Of a stretch of DNA of 10,231 nt, positions 1 to 6,062 are shown piece by piece. Each line of letters opens with the position of its first letter. Within the stretch, counting starts at the first letter, position 1. The position numbers and the translations under genes were made by a program. The notes below the pieces were generated by a model. That model was not told the DNA's origin. It saw only the letters and a list, made by a program, of their open reading frames with translations, and ran no database searches. Source of the DNA: Candidatus Acetothermia bacterium JdFR-47 (lineage in GTDB: Bacteria; Bipolaricaulota; Bipolaricaulia; Bipolaricaulales; Bipolaricaulaceae). Location: assembly GCA_002011415.1 (NCBI GenBank), contig MTNI01000015.1:13776-24006 (forward strand), written 5' to 3'.

Positions 1-386
1 CCGACGTCCCCAGGATCGAACTTGCGGAGACCAACGGCCCCGGAGAGGCGACCATGCTGTCAGTGGGGGACTACGTGGGGCACCTGGGCGGCCCCCTGGG
101 ACGGTTCGGCACCGACATCCATGACTGGTATCGCCTTCGCACTCACCCGGGAGAGGCGCTGGTGTTCTGGCTCGCCACCGACCCCGGGTTAGAGGTGGAC
201 GTGATCTTCCTGGACGACCCCTGCGGTCACGAGCTGTTTCGCTACGAGGGGGCGGAAGGGCTGCTCCAGTGCATCGCCCCCTGCACTGGCGATAAGGATT
301 ATTGCGGTTGGTTCGTGCGGATCATCCGCCGCTCGGGGGAAGGGAACTACTACATCTCCATCCTCCCCGCCATCCCCGCTCCCTGA
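1..386 (+). CDS. C-terminal part of an exported protein ending in a PPC domain (partial, 5' end outside window)
   Basis: The frame is open from the left edge to the TGA at 384-386, so this is the 3' end of a longer gene; the ATG at 54 lies inside the domain and is probably not the start. The visible 127 residues match the layout of a bacterial pre-peptidase C-terminal (PPC) domain. An E-x-N segment and a Gly-rich lead-in come first, then the diagnostic DWYRL, a 'PGEALVF' strand, 'DVIFLDDPCGHE' and the closing 'GNYYISILP'. PPC domains are small beta-sandwiches at the C-termini of secreted proteases and other surface proteins, where they help export or substrate binding. The catalytic or main domain is outside the window, so the function of the whole protein cannot be told. 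Four cysteines (57, 73, 77 and 84 counted from the Met at 54) are unusual for this domain and could form disulfides. The DUF429 gene starts 9 bp downstream and may be co-transcribed. Confidence 0.72.
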   Translation, partial: DVPRIELAETNGPGEATMLSVGDYVGHLGGPLGRFGTDIHDWYRLRTHPGEALVFWLATDPGLEVDVIFLDDPCGHELFRYEGAEGLLQCIAPCTGDKDYCGWFVRIIRRSGEGNYYISILPAIPAP

Positions 387-395
387 ACTACCGCC

Positions 396-1166
396 ATGCG
401 GTTCGTGGGGCTGGACCTCGCCTGGTCCTCCCGCAACCCAAGTGGGGCGGTGGTGCTCGCCCGGGCTGAGGGAGCCTCCTGGGCCCCTGTAGGCTGGTCT
501 GCCGAGCTCCAAAGCGACGAGGAGATAGTCGCCTTCATCACGGAGGCCGTGGGCGAAGGGCTAGGCCTGGTGGCGATCGACGCCCCCCTTGTGGTCCCGA
601 ATGAAACGGGCACCCGGCCCTGCGACCTCGCCCTCTCTCGCGCTTACCGCAAGGCGGAGGCGGGGGCGCTTCCGGCCAACCGCCGCCGGCTCGGCCCCGT
701 GGTACGGGGGGAGGAGATCGTGAGGAAACTCGGATGCCACGGGTTCGTACACTCCCCGCACGTGGAGAGGCGGCGACCGGTGCGGCAGGTGGTGGAGGTG
801 TATCCACATCCTGCCATGGTGGAGCTGTTCGGGCTCACAAAGACCCTCAAGTACAAGGCCAGAAAAGGGCGCAGCCTAGAAGAGCGCCGGCAGGAGCTTG
901 CCCGCTACATCGAGCTCCTCCGTTCTTTGGCGAAAAGGGACCCGCCCCTTCAAGCCAAGGAGCTTTTGTCCGGCATCTCCGTGTCCGGCTTGCGCGGAGG
1001 GACGCTCAAGCGAGTGGAGGACCTCCTCGACGCCTGCTTCTGCGCCTACATCGCCCTCTACATCTGGCACCATGGGGAACGAGGGTACCGATGTTTCGGG
1101 GACCTCAAGCGAGGGTACATCCTGGTGCCCGTCAAAGCCCCAAGTACGCCTGCTGCTCTGGGGTGA
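396..1166 (+). CDS. DUF429 family protein, predicted RNase H-fold nuclease
   Basis: A 256-residue protein matching the DUF429 family, which has an RNase H/RuvC-like fold and is predicted, but not well proven, to be a nuclease. The N-terminal strand reads MRFVGLDLAW with Asp7. A second acidic strand is 'VAIDAPL' with Asp62, and a third is 'VVEVYPHPA' with Glu134; these are the likely metal-binding positions. The family's C-terminal 'GYILVPV' is present near the end. The ATG at 396 is chosen because the core strand begins immediately after it. It has no clear Shine-Dalgarno sequence, so translation may depend on the upstream PPC gene 9 bp away. The last 35 bp overlap the 3' end of ahcY on the other strand, and the non-conserved tail after 'ILVPV' is what lies in the overlap. 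The substrate and biological role are unknown. Confidence 0.8.
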   Translation: MRFVGLDLAWSSRNPSGAVVLARAEGASWAPVGWSAELQSDEEIVAFITEAVGEGLGLVAIDAPLVVPNETGTRPCDLALSRAYRKAEAGALPANRRRLGPVVRGEEIVRKLGCHGFVHSPHVERRRPVRQVVEVYPHPAMVELFGLTKTLKYKARKGRSLEERRQELARYIELLRSLAKRDPPLQAKELLSGISVSGLRGGTLKRVEDLLDACFCAYIALYIWHHGERGYRCFGDLKRGYILVPVKAPSTPAALG

Positions 1167-2358
1167 GCTGGTCGATCCCGGCGCCTCGGCTTTTAAGGAA
1201 CAACCGCGCTACCCGCTCGTCCACCTCTGCCGGGACCGGGTAGACCTCAGGCGAAAGCCCTCTTCCCTCCCGGGCCAGCCAGGCCAAACACAGGGCTTGG
1301 AGGGCAAACGAGAGGTCCATGATCTCAACTGGATGACCATCCCCGGCCACCAGGTTCACCAGGCGCCCCTCGGCAAGAAGGTACACCCGCTTCCCCCCAG
1401 GAAGCTCGAACTCCTCCACCCCATCCCGCACCTTCCGCCCGGGAGCCCGGGTCCGCAGGGTAGCCACGTCGATCTCTACGTCGAAATGCCCGGCGTTAGC
1501 AAGGACCAGTCCGTCCTTGGCGGAAAGCAAGTGCTCATAAGTGACCACGTCCCGACAGCCGGTGGCGGTGACAAGGAAGTCCGCCTTCCGGATCGCCTGG
1601 GCCATGGGGGCCACGGAAAAGCCGTCCATGAGGGCCTCAGCTGCCCGCACGGGGTCGACCTCGCATACCGTGACCTTCGCCCCCAGGCCCTGGGCCCGCA
1701 GGGCGATCCCCCGGCCACACCAGCCGTAGCCGGCCACCACCACTTCTTTTCCGGCGATGAGCAAATTGGTGGTGCGCATGATGGCGTCCCAGGTCGACTG
1801 CCCCGTGCCGTAGCGGTTGTCGAAGAGATACTTCATGCGGGCGTCGTTCACCGCCACCGCCGGCCAGCGCAGCTTTCCCGCGGCCGCTAGCTTGCGCAGC
1901 CTGAGCACCCCGGTGGTGGTCTCCTCGCAGATGCCAATGAGCCCCTTCCCATACTCACCGCATTCCCCGTGAAGGAGGGTGGTGAGGTCCCCGCCGTCAT
2001 CGAGCACGAGCTGAGGCCTGATCTCGAGGGTACGGCGCAGGTGTTCCCAGTATTCCGCCTCGCTAACCCCGCGTCTGGCGTATACCTGGAGCCCCTCGGC
2101 GGCCAGGGCGGTCGCTACGTCGTCCTGGGTAGAGAGGGGGTTGGAGCCGGTCACTGCGACTTCTGCGCCCGCCTCCCGTAGGGCCAGGGCGAGCCGGGCC
2201 GTCTTCGCCTCCAGGTGGACGCTTACCGCGACCCGCAGCCCGGCGAGCGTCTTTTGCCTTTCGAGCTCCCGCTCGACCTCGGCCAAGACCGGCATGTGCG
2301 CCCGCGCCCAGGCGATCTTCTCCTGGCCTCGGGCGATGAGATCTTCTCTTCCGGACAT
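1132..2358 (-). CDS. ahcY: Adenosylhomocysteinase (S-adenosylhomocysteine hydrolase), short form
   Basis: Cytosolic NAD-dependent enzyme that splits S-adenosylhomocysteine, the by-product of SAM-dependent methylation, into adenosine and homocysteine. The 408-residue protein carries the family signatures in order: 'HLEAKTA' near residues 48-54, 'STQDD', 'LDDGGDLT', 'EETTTG', 'NDARMKYLFDNRYG' with the catalytic Lys/Asp pair, the Rossmann motif 'GYGWCGRG', 'NAGHFDVEID' and 'DGHPVEIMD'. It resembles the Thermotoga/archaeal short form, which lacks the roughly 40-residue insert of many bacterial enzymes. It stops at 'QAYLGL', without the Lys/Tyr tail that contacts NAD of the neighbouring subunit in long forms. 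In some archaea such enzymes prefer S-inosylhomocysteine, and sequence alone cannot decide this. The ATG at 2358 follows an AGGGGG ribosome site and lies 21 bp after the EamA gene, so it is probably the last gene of the patatin-EamA-ahcY unit. Its 3' end overlaps DUF429. Confidence 0.96.
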   Translation of the reverse strand: MSGREDLIARGQEKIAWARAHMPVLAEVERELERQKTLAGLRVAVSVHLEAKTARLALALREAGAEVAVTGSNPLSTQDDVATALAAEGLQVYARRGVSEAEYWEHLRRTLEIRPQLVLDDGGDLTTLLHGECGEYGKGLIGICEETTTGVLRLRKLAAAGKLRWPAVAVNDARMKYLFDNRYGTGQSTWDAIMRTTNLLIAGKEVVVAGYGWCGRGIALRAQGLGAKVTVCEVDPVRAAEALMDGFSVAPMAQAIRKADFLVTATGCRDVVTYEHLLSAKDGLVLANAGHFDVEIDVATLRTRAPGRKVRDGVEEFELPGGKRVYLLAEGRLVNLVAGDGHPVEIMDLSFALQALCLAWLAREGRGLSPEVYPVPAEVDERVARLFLKSRGAGIDQLTPEQQAYLGL

Positions 2359-2379
2359 GCTATCGCCCCCTTCGCTGGA

Positions 2380-3237
2380 TCATAACCGCACTGCCCTCAT
2401 GGCGCGGGCGATCCCCAGGAGGACTAGGGCCATCCCCACTCCCTGGAGTGCCTCTATCCGCTCCCCAAACACCAAGTACGCCCACAGCGCCGCGCCCACC
2501 GGTTCCCCCAGGATGGCCACCGCCACCGCCGAGGCAGGAATGCGCCTCAGGGCCCAGTTCAAGCTGGTATGCCCCAGGAGCTGGGGGCCGAGGGCGAGGA
2601 GCGCCACCCACAACCAGTCGATCCCCCCGGGGAGCTTCGGCGCAGGCAATGCCAACGTCCCCACGAGGAGGAGCAAGGCGGATGTCCCGTAGGCAAGGGC
2701 CACATAAGGGAGGAGCTCCCCGTGGAGGCGCATCCTCCTTCCCGCCAAAAGATAGGCGGAGGCGGCCACTGCCCCCAGGAGGGCAAGCGCGTCCCCCAAG
2801 AGCGCCCTCCCCCCCAGGGCGAAGTCCCCCCAGCCTATGAGCACACCCCCGATGACCGAGAGCACGATCCCTTGCCAGAGCTCCCGCGACGGCCTCTCCC
2901 CGAACAGAGCAGAGAAGATCCCCACGAAGATCGGGTTCGTGGTCACGAGGACCACGGAGCTCGCCACCGTGGTATGGCGCAGGGACTCGATCCACAGCGC
3001 GAAGTGGAATGCGAGAAACACCCCAGCCAACGCGGCCAAGGCACGTCCCCTCCGAGGGAGGGGGGGCTTCTTGAGAAGAGCGAAAGGGAGCAGCACGGTG
3101 GTGGCGATGGCCATGCGCCAGGCTGCCACCACCAGGGAAGGGGCGTTGGTAAGTTTGATGAGAATGGCGGCAAACGAGATAGTGACAACTCCCAACCCCA
3201 ACACCAAGGGGGTTTCTAGTTGAGAAGCGCGCGGCAC
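2380..3237 (-). CDS. EamA/DMT-superfamily transporter
   Basis: A very hydrophobic protein of 285 residues with about ten predicted membrane helices in two homologous EamA halves. Each half ends in the family's helix-Gly-Glu pattern ('IFSALFGERPS' in the first, 'GEPVGAALWAYLVFGE' in the second). Proteins of this drug/metabolite transporter superfamily sit in the inner membrane and usually export amino acids, nucleosides or other metabolites; the substrate here cannot be named. The GTG at 3237 is chosen as start because it follows the patatin TAA by one base and precedes the first helix. The ATG at 3312 would add 25 polar residues and overlap patatin by 74 bp. A GTGGG stretch about 10 bases upstream may serve as ribosome site. 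It lies between patatin and ahcY with minimal spacing, implying co-transcription. Confidence 0.85.
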   Translation of the reverse strand: MPRASQLETPLVLGLGVVTISFAAILIKLTNAPSLVVAAWRMAIATTVLLPFALLKKPPLPRRGRALAALAGVFLAFHFALWIESLRHTTVASSVVLVTTNPIFVGIFSALFGERPSRELWQGIVLSVIGGVLIGWGDFALGGRALLGDALALLGAVAASAYLLAGRRMRLHGELLPYVALAYGTSALLLLVGTLALPAPKLPGGIDWLWVALLALGPQLLGHTSLNWALRRIPASAVAVAILGEPVGAALWAYLVFGERIEALQGVGMALVLLGIARAMRAVRL

Positions 3238-3238
3238 G

Positions 3239-4021
3239 TTAGGAGCCCACCAACTCCCTAAGCTTGGGGAGCACCGCTTGGACAGCTTGATAACCCGCCT
3301 CCACCCCTCCACCTACGTCGGCGTAGGTGGGAGGCCGGTCCCCGAACTCAGGGGTAATCAGAACCTCGGGGGCGGCCACCTGGGCCTCAAGATAGGCAAT
3401 GCGCTTCTGGAATATGGTGGCCATCTGAAACAGCACGGAGAACACGTTGGGGCGCTCCAGGGGCTTTTCGTGTGGGGCCACGAGCACGTCCACTGCAAGC
3501 ACCACCTCCGCCCCCAGGGCCCGCGCCACCTCCACGGGCAAGGGGTTCACCACCCCTCCGTCCACGAGCAGCCTCCCATCCAGCTCCGCGGGGACGAACA
3601 ACCCCGGGACGGACACCGAAGCCCGGATAGCATCGACCAGGGGGCCCTGGGTGATGGCAACCGGCTCCCCGGTTCGAAGGTCGGTGGCCACGGCTGCGTA
3701 GCGAAGGGGCAAGTCCTCGATGCGCCGGTCGCCTACTAGAGGATAGAGCACCCGGCGCACCTCCTCCCCGGAGGACCACCCTCGCCAGGGAAAGGTAGGA
3801 AGCAGGCTGCGGGCAACCCGGGTGAACCCCATCTCGCTCCATAGGCGGGCGATGTCCGAAAGGGGCACCCCAGCGGCAAACAGCCCTCCCACCTGGGCTC
3901 CCACGCTCGCCCCGGCTATCACGTGGATGGGGATGCCTGCCTCGGTAAGGGCCTGGAGGACCCCGACGTGAGCCACACCCCTGGGTCCCCCGGAGCTAAG
4001 CGCAAGCCCCAGACGCCTCAT
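3239..4021 (-). CDS. Patatin-like phospholipase (RssA/NTE type)
   Basis: A 260-residue patatin-fold serine acyl hydrolase, predicted to cleave acyl chains from phospholipids or similar esters with a Ser-Asp dyad. The oxyanion-hole loop 'SSGGPRG' is at residues 9-15, the nucleophile elbow 'GASVG' at 37-41 (Ser39), and the catalytic 'VDGG' has Asp154. The segment 'IRASVSVPGLFVP' before the Asp is also family-typical. There is no signal peptide or membrane helix, so it is probably cytosolic. The size matches the compact bacterial RssA/YchK-like group. The ATG at 4021 is forced by the oxyanion strand that begins a few residues later, yet it has no Shine-Dalgarno sequence: it is preceded by the T-rich tail of a terminator. 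EamA begins one base after its stop codon. The natural substrate is unknown. Confidence 0.93.
   Translation of the reverse strand: MRRLGLALSSGGPRGVAHVGVLQALTEAGIPIHVIAGASVGAQVGGLFAAGVPLSDIARLWSEMGFTRVARSLLPTFPWRGWSSGEEVRRVLYPLVGDRRIEDLPLRYAAVATDLRTGEPVAITQGPLVDAIRASVSVPGLFVPAELDGRLLVDGGVVNPLPVEVARALGAEVVLAVDVLVAPHEKPLERPNVFSVLFQMATIFQKRIAYLEAQVAAPEVLITPEFGDRPPTYADVGGGVEAGYQAVQAVLPKLRELVGS
3309..3330 (-). repeat. Perfect 9-bp inverted repeat with 4-base loop inside patatin
   Basis: CCACCTACG and CGTAGGTGG flank a 4-base loop, and the pairing resumes outside after a one-base bulge. In the minus-strand mRNA this forms a stable hairpin about 70-95 bases upstream of the EamA GTG. It codes for the Thr-Tyr-Ala-Asp-Val stretch of patatin, so it may be chance; a role in mRNA stability or in tuning downstream translation is possible. 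Confidence 0.4.
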
Positions 4022-4023
4022 GG

Positions 4024-4059
4024 AAAGAAAGAAGGGGCGGGCACAGGTTCACCCGCCCC
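4024..4059 (-). terminator. Rho-independent terminator after ferredoxin
   Basis: On the minus strand an 8-bp perfect G+C stem (GGGGCGGG / CCCGCCCC, arms 4052-4059 and 4034-4041) with a 10-base loop is followed at once by TTCTTTCTTT. It begins 8 bp after the ferredoxin stop and ends 2 bp before the patatin ATG. It should end most ferredoxin transcripts. Any read-through would supply the patatin-EamA-ahcY genes. Confidence 0.82.
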
Positions 4060-4067
4060 GTGAGTTT

Positions 4068-4250
4068 TCACTCCTTGCTGATCGCCCCGACCGGGCACTG
4101 GTCGATGGCTTCGTCCACGCAGGGCAGGGACTCGTCCGCGCCCGCCTTCACATGAGAGTACCCGTCGTCCCCCATCTCAAACACATCCGGGCACACCTGA
4201 GCACACAGCCCACACCCCGTGCACAGATCCTGATCAACCTTGATAGCCAT
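4068..4250 (-). CDS. Single-cluster [4Fe-4S] ferredoxin
   Basis: A 60-residue soluble electron carrier. Cys10, Cys13 and Cys16 (CTGCGLC) plus Cys52 in 'QCPVGAI' are the expected ligands of one [4Fe-4S] cluster. Cys20 and Cys44 take the places that form a disulfide in monocluster ferredoxins such as that of Thermotoga maritima, which it closely resembles ('PDVFEMGDDG'). The strong acidic character (many Asp/Glu) is typical for partners of ferredoxin-dependent oxidoreductases. An ideal AGGAGGTG ribosome site lies two bases before the ATG, and a good promoter lies 30-60 bp upstream, which suggests high expression as a short monocistronic transcript ending at the terminator just downstream. Its partner enzyme is not in the window; the NuoF-like protein at the right edge belongs to a family whose complexes can use ferredoxin, but a link is speculative. 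Confidence 0.95.
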   Translation of the reverse strand: MAIKVDQDLCTGCGLCAQVCPDVFEMGDDGYSHVKAGADESLPCVDEAIDQCPVGAISKE

Positions 4251-4252
4251 GG

Positions 4253-4260
4253 CACCTCCT
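4253..4260 (-). promoter_or_regulatory. Strong ribosome binding site of ferredoxin
   Basis: AGGAGGTG, a full match to the anti-Shine-Dalgarno sequence, ends two bases before the ATG at 4250. It supports that start and high translation. Confidence 0.85.
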
Positions 4261-4279
4261 TCAAACCTGGATTTAGCGA

Positions 4280-4309
4280 ACTATAGCATGTGCTCTTGCA
4301 CCCTGGCAA
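4280..4309 (-). promoter_or_regulatory. Sigma-70-like promoter for ferredoxin
   Basis: Minus-strand TTGCCA (4309-4304) and TATAGT (4285-4280) are separated by 18 bp. The predicted transcript start near 4273 leaves a leader of about 22 bases before the ATG. The -35 box lies only 3 bp from that of the plus-strand promoter. Confidence 0.6.
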
Positions 4310-4312
4310 GGC

Positions 4313-4341
4313 TTGTGCACGCTCAATCCCTTGCATATAGT
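4313..4341 (+). promoter_or_regulatory. Sigma-70-like promoter for the TatT-like gene
   Basis: TTGTGC (4313-4318) and TATAGT (4336-4341) have a 17-bp spacer. The predicted start near 4348 gives a leader of about 30 bases to the GTG at 4379. It has the same -10 hexamer as the opposing ferredoxin promoter. Confidence 0.6.
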
Positions 4342-4363
4342 GAACTCCATGGCCACTTTCACG

Positions 4364-4372
4364 TGGGGGTGA
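4364..4372 (+). promoter_or_regulatory. Ribosome binding site that fixes a GTG start
   Basis: GGGGGTGAT matches the GGAGGTGAT Shine-Dalgarno core at 8 of 9 bases and lies 6 bases before the GTG at 4379. The nearby ATG at 4374 would hit a stop after two codons. Confidence 0.7.
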
Positions 4373-4378
4373 TATGGA

Positions 4379-5221
4379 GTGAGAAAAGTGCGAACGCTAT
4401 TGGTGCTAGCAGCGGTGGCTTTGGTGGGGCTCACTAGCGCAGCCCAGACGCTGGAGGAGATCATCGCCCACGCCGACGAGATCTTCCAAGAGGTGTGGAC
4501 GACGGAGTACACGCCGGAAAACCACGCCGCCCTCGAGGCCAGGCTCCGGGAGGCCATCGACCTCTACAAAGAGGCCCTGGCCCAAGACGAGACCAACGTT
4601 CATGCCCTGATCATGCTCTCCCGGTGTTATTACACGCTCGCCGACACGTTCCTCACCAAGGACAGCGATAAGAAGGATGCATACATCCAGGGGCAAGAGT
4701 ACGGAGAGAGGGCCCTCAGAGCCGACCCCGGGTTTGTGGAGATCGAAAAGCAAGATGGGTTCGTGGCCGCCGTCCAAGCCTGCGAAAACCTGGAGGCGCT
4801 TTATTGGACGTACGCCAACTGGGCCCGCAAGGACGAATACGACAAGATCGGGGCCATCCTCCGAGGCGATGCCCCCAAACTCGAGGCCCTCATCACCCGG
4901 TGCGCCGAGCTGGACGAGATGTACCTCTGTGCTGGCCCCCTGCGGGCCCTGGGCGCGTTCTGGGGCGCCCTCCCCAAGCTCCCCTTCGGTCGTTACCGGC
5001 AGAACCTCGACCTGGCTTACACCTACCTCTCCCAAGCGGTGGAGAAGTGCCCCGAGTACCTGGAGAACCTACGGTTCATGATCGAGTACTACCTCGAGCC
5101 CAAGGGAGAGGAACAGGAGATCCAAACCCTTCTGCAGCGGATCGTGGATGCCCCTCTGGGGGACTACGCCCTGGACAATTCCCTCACCAAGATCTGGGCC
5201 CGGAAGAAGCTCGAAGGTTAG
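4379..5221 (+). CDS. Exported TPR protein of the TRAP-transporter T-component (TatT-like) family
   Basis: A 280-residue protein starting at GTG. Residues 1-22 form a classical signal peptide: the basic n-region RKVR, a Leu/Ala/Val-rich core and an Ala-x-Ala-like cleavage site at 'TSAAQ'. There is no lipobox cysteine. The mature part is almost wholly helical with TPR-like pairs, for example 'AIDLYKEALAQDETNVHALIML' split around residues 56-77, 'GERALRADPGF' and 'LSQAVEKCPEYLENL'. The 'NLEALYWTYANWA' helix followed by 'LEALITRCAELDEMY' and 'LGAFWGALP' recalls the TatT family, periplasmic TPR proteins associated with TRAP transporters (Treponema Tp0956). Such proteins are thought to scaffold the substrate-binding protein, probably as oligomers. 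No TRAP permease or binding protein is nearby, so it may act alone or with a distant locus. Its stop lies one base from the 3' end of the opposing permease. The family call is by pattern recognition and moderately sure; export and the TPR nature are surer. Confidence 0.75.
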   Translation: MRKVRTLLVLAAVALVGLTSAAQTLEEIIAHADEIFQEVWTTEYTPENHAALEARLREAIDLYKEALAQDETNVHALIMLSRCYYTLADTFLTKDSDKKDAYIQGQEYGERALRADPGFVEIEKQDGFVAAVQACENLEALYWTYANWARKDEYDKIGAILRGDAPKLEALITRCAELDEMYLCAGPLRALGAFWGALPKLPFGRYRQNLDLAYTYLSQAVEKCPEYLENLRFMIEYYLEPKGEEQEIQTLLQRIVDAPLGDYALDNSLTKIWARKKLEG

Positions 5222-5222
5222 C

Positions 5223-6062
5223 TCACCCGGACCGTTTGAGCCGGCCCGTCCGCTTGGCATAACGCTCGGCCAGGGAGAACACCCAACTCCCGCCGATAAT
5301 CATCCCCACCCCACCGAGGGCGAGGAAGAGGAGCGGACGGGCCGCGCTCTCGAGGCCAATCCCCTCCAGGATCGCCCCCCGCATCCCTTGGATCACATAG
5401 GTGGCGGGGGAGGCCTTGGCCAGGACCTGCATCCACGCCGGTAGAACTTCCACCGGGTAATACACCCCGGAGATGAGGAGGAGCAGGGCCGCGAGCACGT
5501 TCGTCATCTGAACACCCCGCTCGGGGAACAGGAGCGGCATCACCCCGGCCAGGATACCGAACCCCACAAACGAGACGCTGCCCACCAGCAGCCACAGCCC
5601 CGCGGCGGGGAGGTCCGCCCCAGCGAGGGGGATGTCGAAGAAAGCGGCGGCGGCCGCCAGGATGAGCAAGGTGCGCGCAATCCCGTAAACGACGGCGAAT
5701 AAGCTCGTTCCCACCAGGTGCGTGATGCGGGAGCTGGGGGCCATGAACGTGTATCAATCGTCCCCTCCCATCGCTCCCAAGCCACCATCTCTGAGATCAC
5801 GTAGAAAATCTGCGAGAGATATGCCCACACCAAAGTGCCGACGAGCAGGTACAAGTGAGGGCGCGGCCGTCTACCCCAGGACCAGCAAGCTCCTCGGTAC
5901 CCATGCCGATATACGCCACCGCGAGAGAACTGGTCAGAGAGTAAACGAACCACACCAGCTCCCAGCCCCAGTAGCGCTGGTGAGGTGGAGGTTGCGGGCC
6001 ACAAACCCCCAGGTGGCCACGAGCTCCCGCCTGATCGGCCGCGTGATAGGCTCAGCTCTCAT
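5223..6062 (-). pseudogene. ABC-2 type permease disrupted by three single-base frameshifts
   Basis: Membrane subunit of an ABC-2 exporter, readable only across frames. The ATG at 6062 overlaps the ATPase stop by 11 bases and gives MRAEPITRPIRRE...NLHLT, then runs out of frame. The next frame gives 'RYWGWELVWFVYS...AYIGMG', the next 'LYLLVGTLVWAYLS...WERWEGTID', and from about 5754 the original frame resumes with 'YTFMAPSSRITHL' and runs uninterrupted through 'SGVYYPVEVLP' to the stop at 5223. The breaks lie near 5978-5982, 5859-5861 and 5754-5755. Each equals the loss of one base, so the net change is three bases and the corrected protein would be about 280 residues with some six membrane helices, normal for the family. 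Adjacent segments are well conserved and carry no nonsense codons in the corrected frame. Recent inactivation or sequence error are therefore the two options. If expressed as is, only the C-terminal 173 residues (ATG 5744) could be made intact. Confidence 0.85.

Noticed and set aside
1079..1118. Direct repeat CGAGGGTAC, 30 bases apart
   Set aside because: It is explained by the repeated Arg-Gly-Tyr in the DUF429 protein; there are only two copies.
898..1890. Plus-strand open frame of 330 codons opposite ahcY
   Set aside because: It lies antisense to a fully conserved enzyme, is rich in Pro/Gly/Arg low-complexity sequence and resembles no family. High GC content produces such frames.
2380..3312. 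Longer EamA reading starting at the ATG at 3312
   Set aside because: It overlaps patatin by 74 bp and adds a polar, unconserved lead. The GTG at 3237 fits operon spacing.
5540..6004. Independent 154-residue membrane protein in the permease region
   Set aside because: Only its central part resembles a protein. It is one frame segment of the disrupted ABC-2 permease, and the rest is out-of-frame reading.
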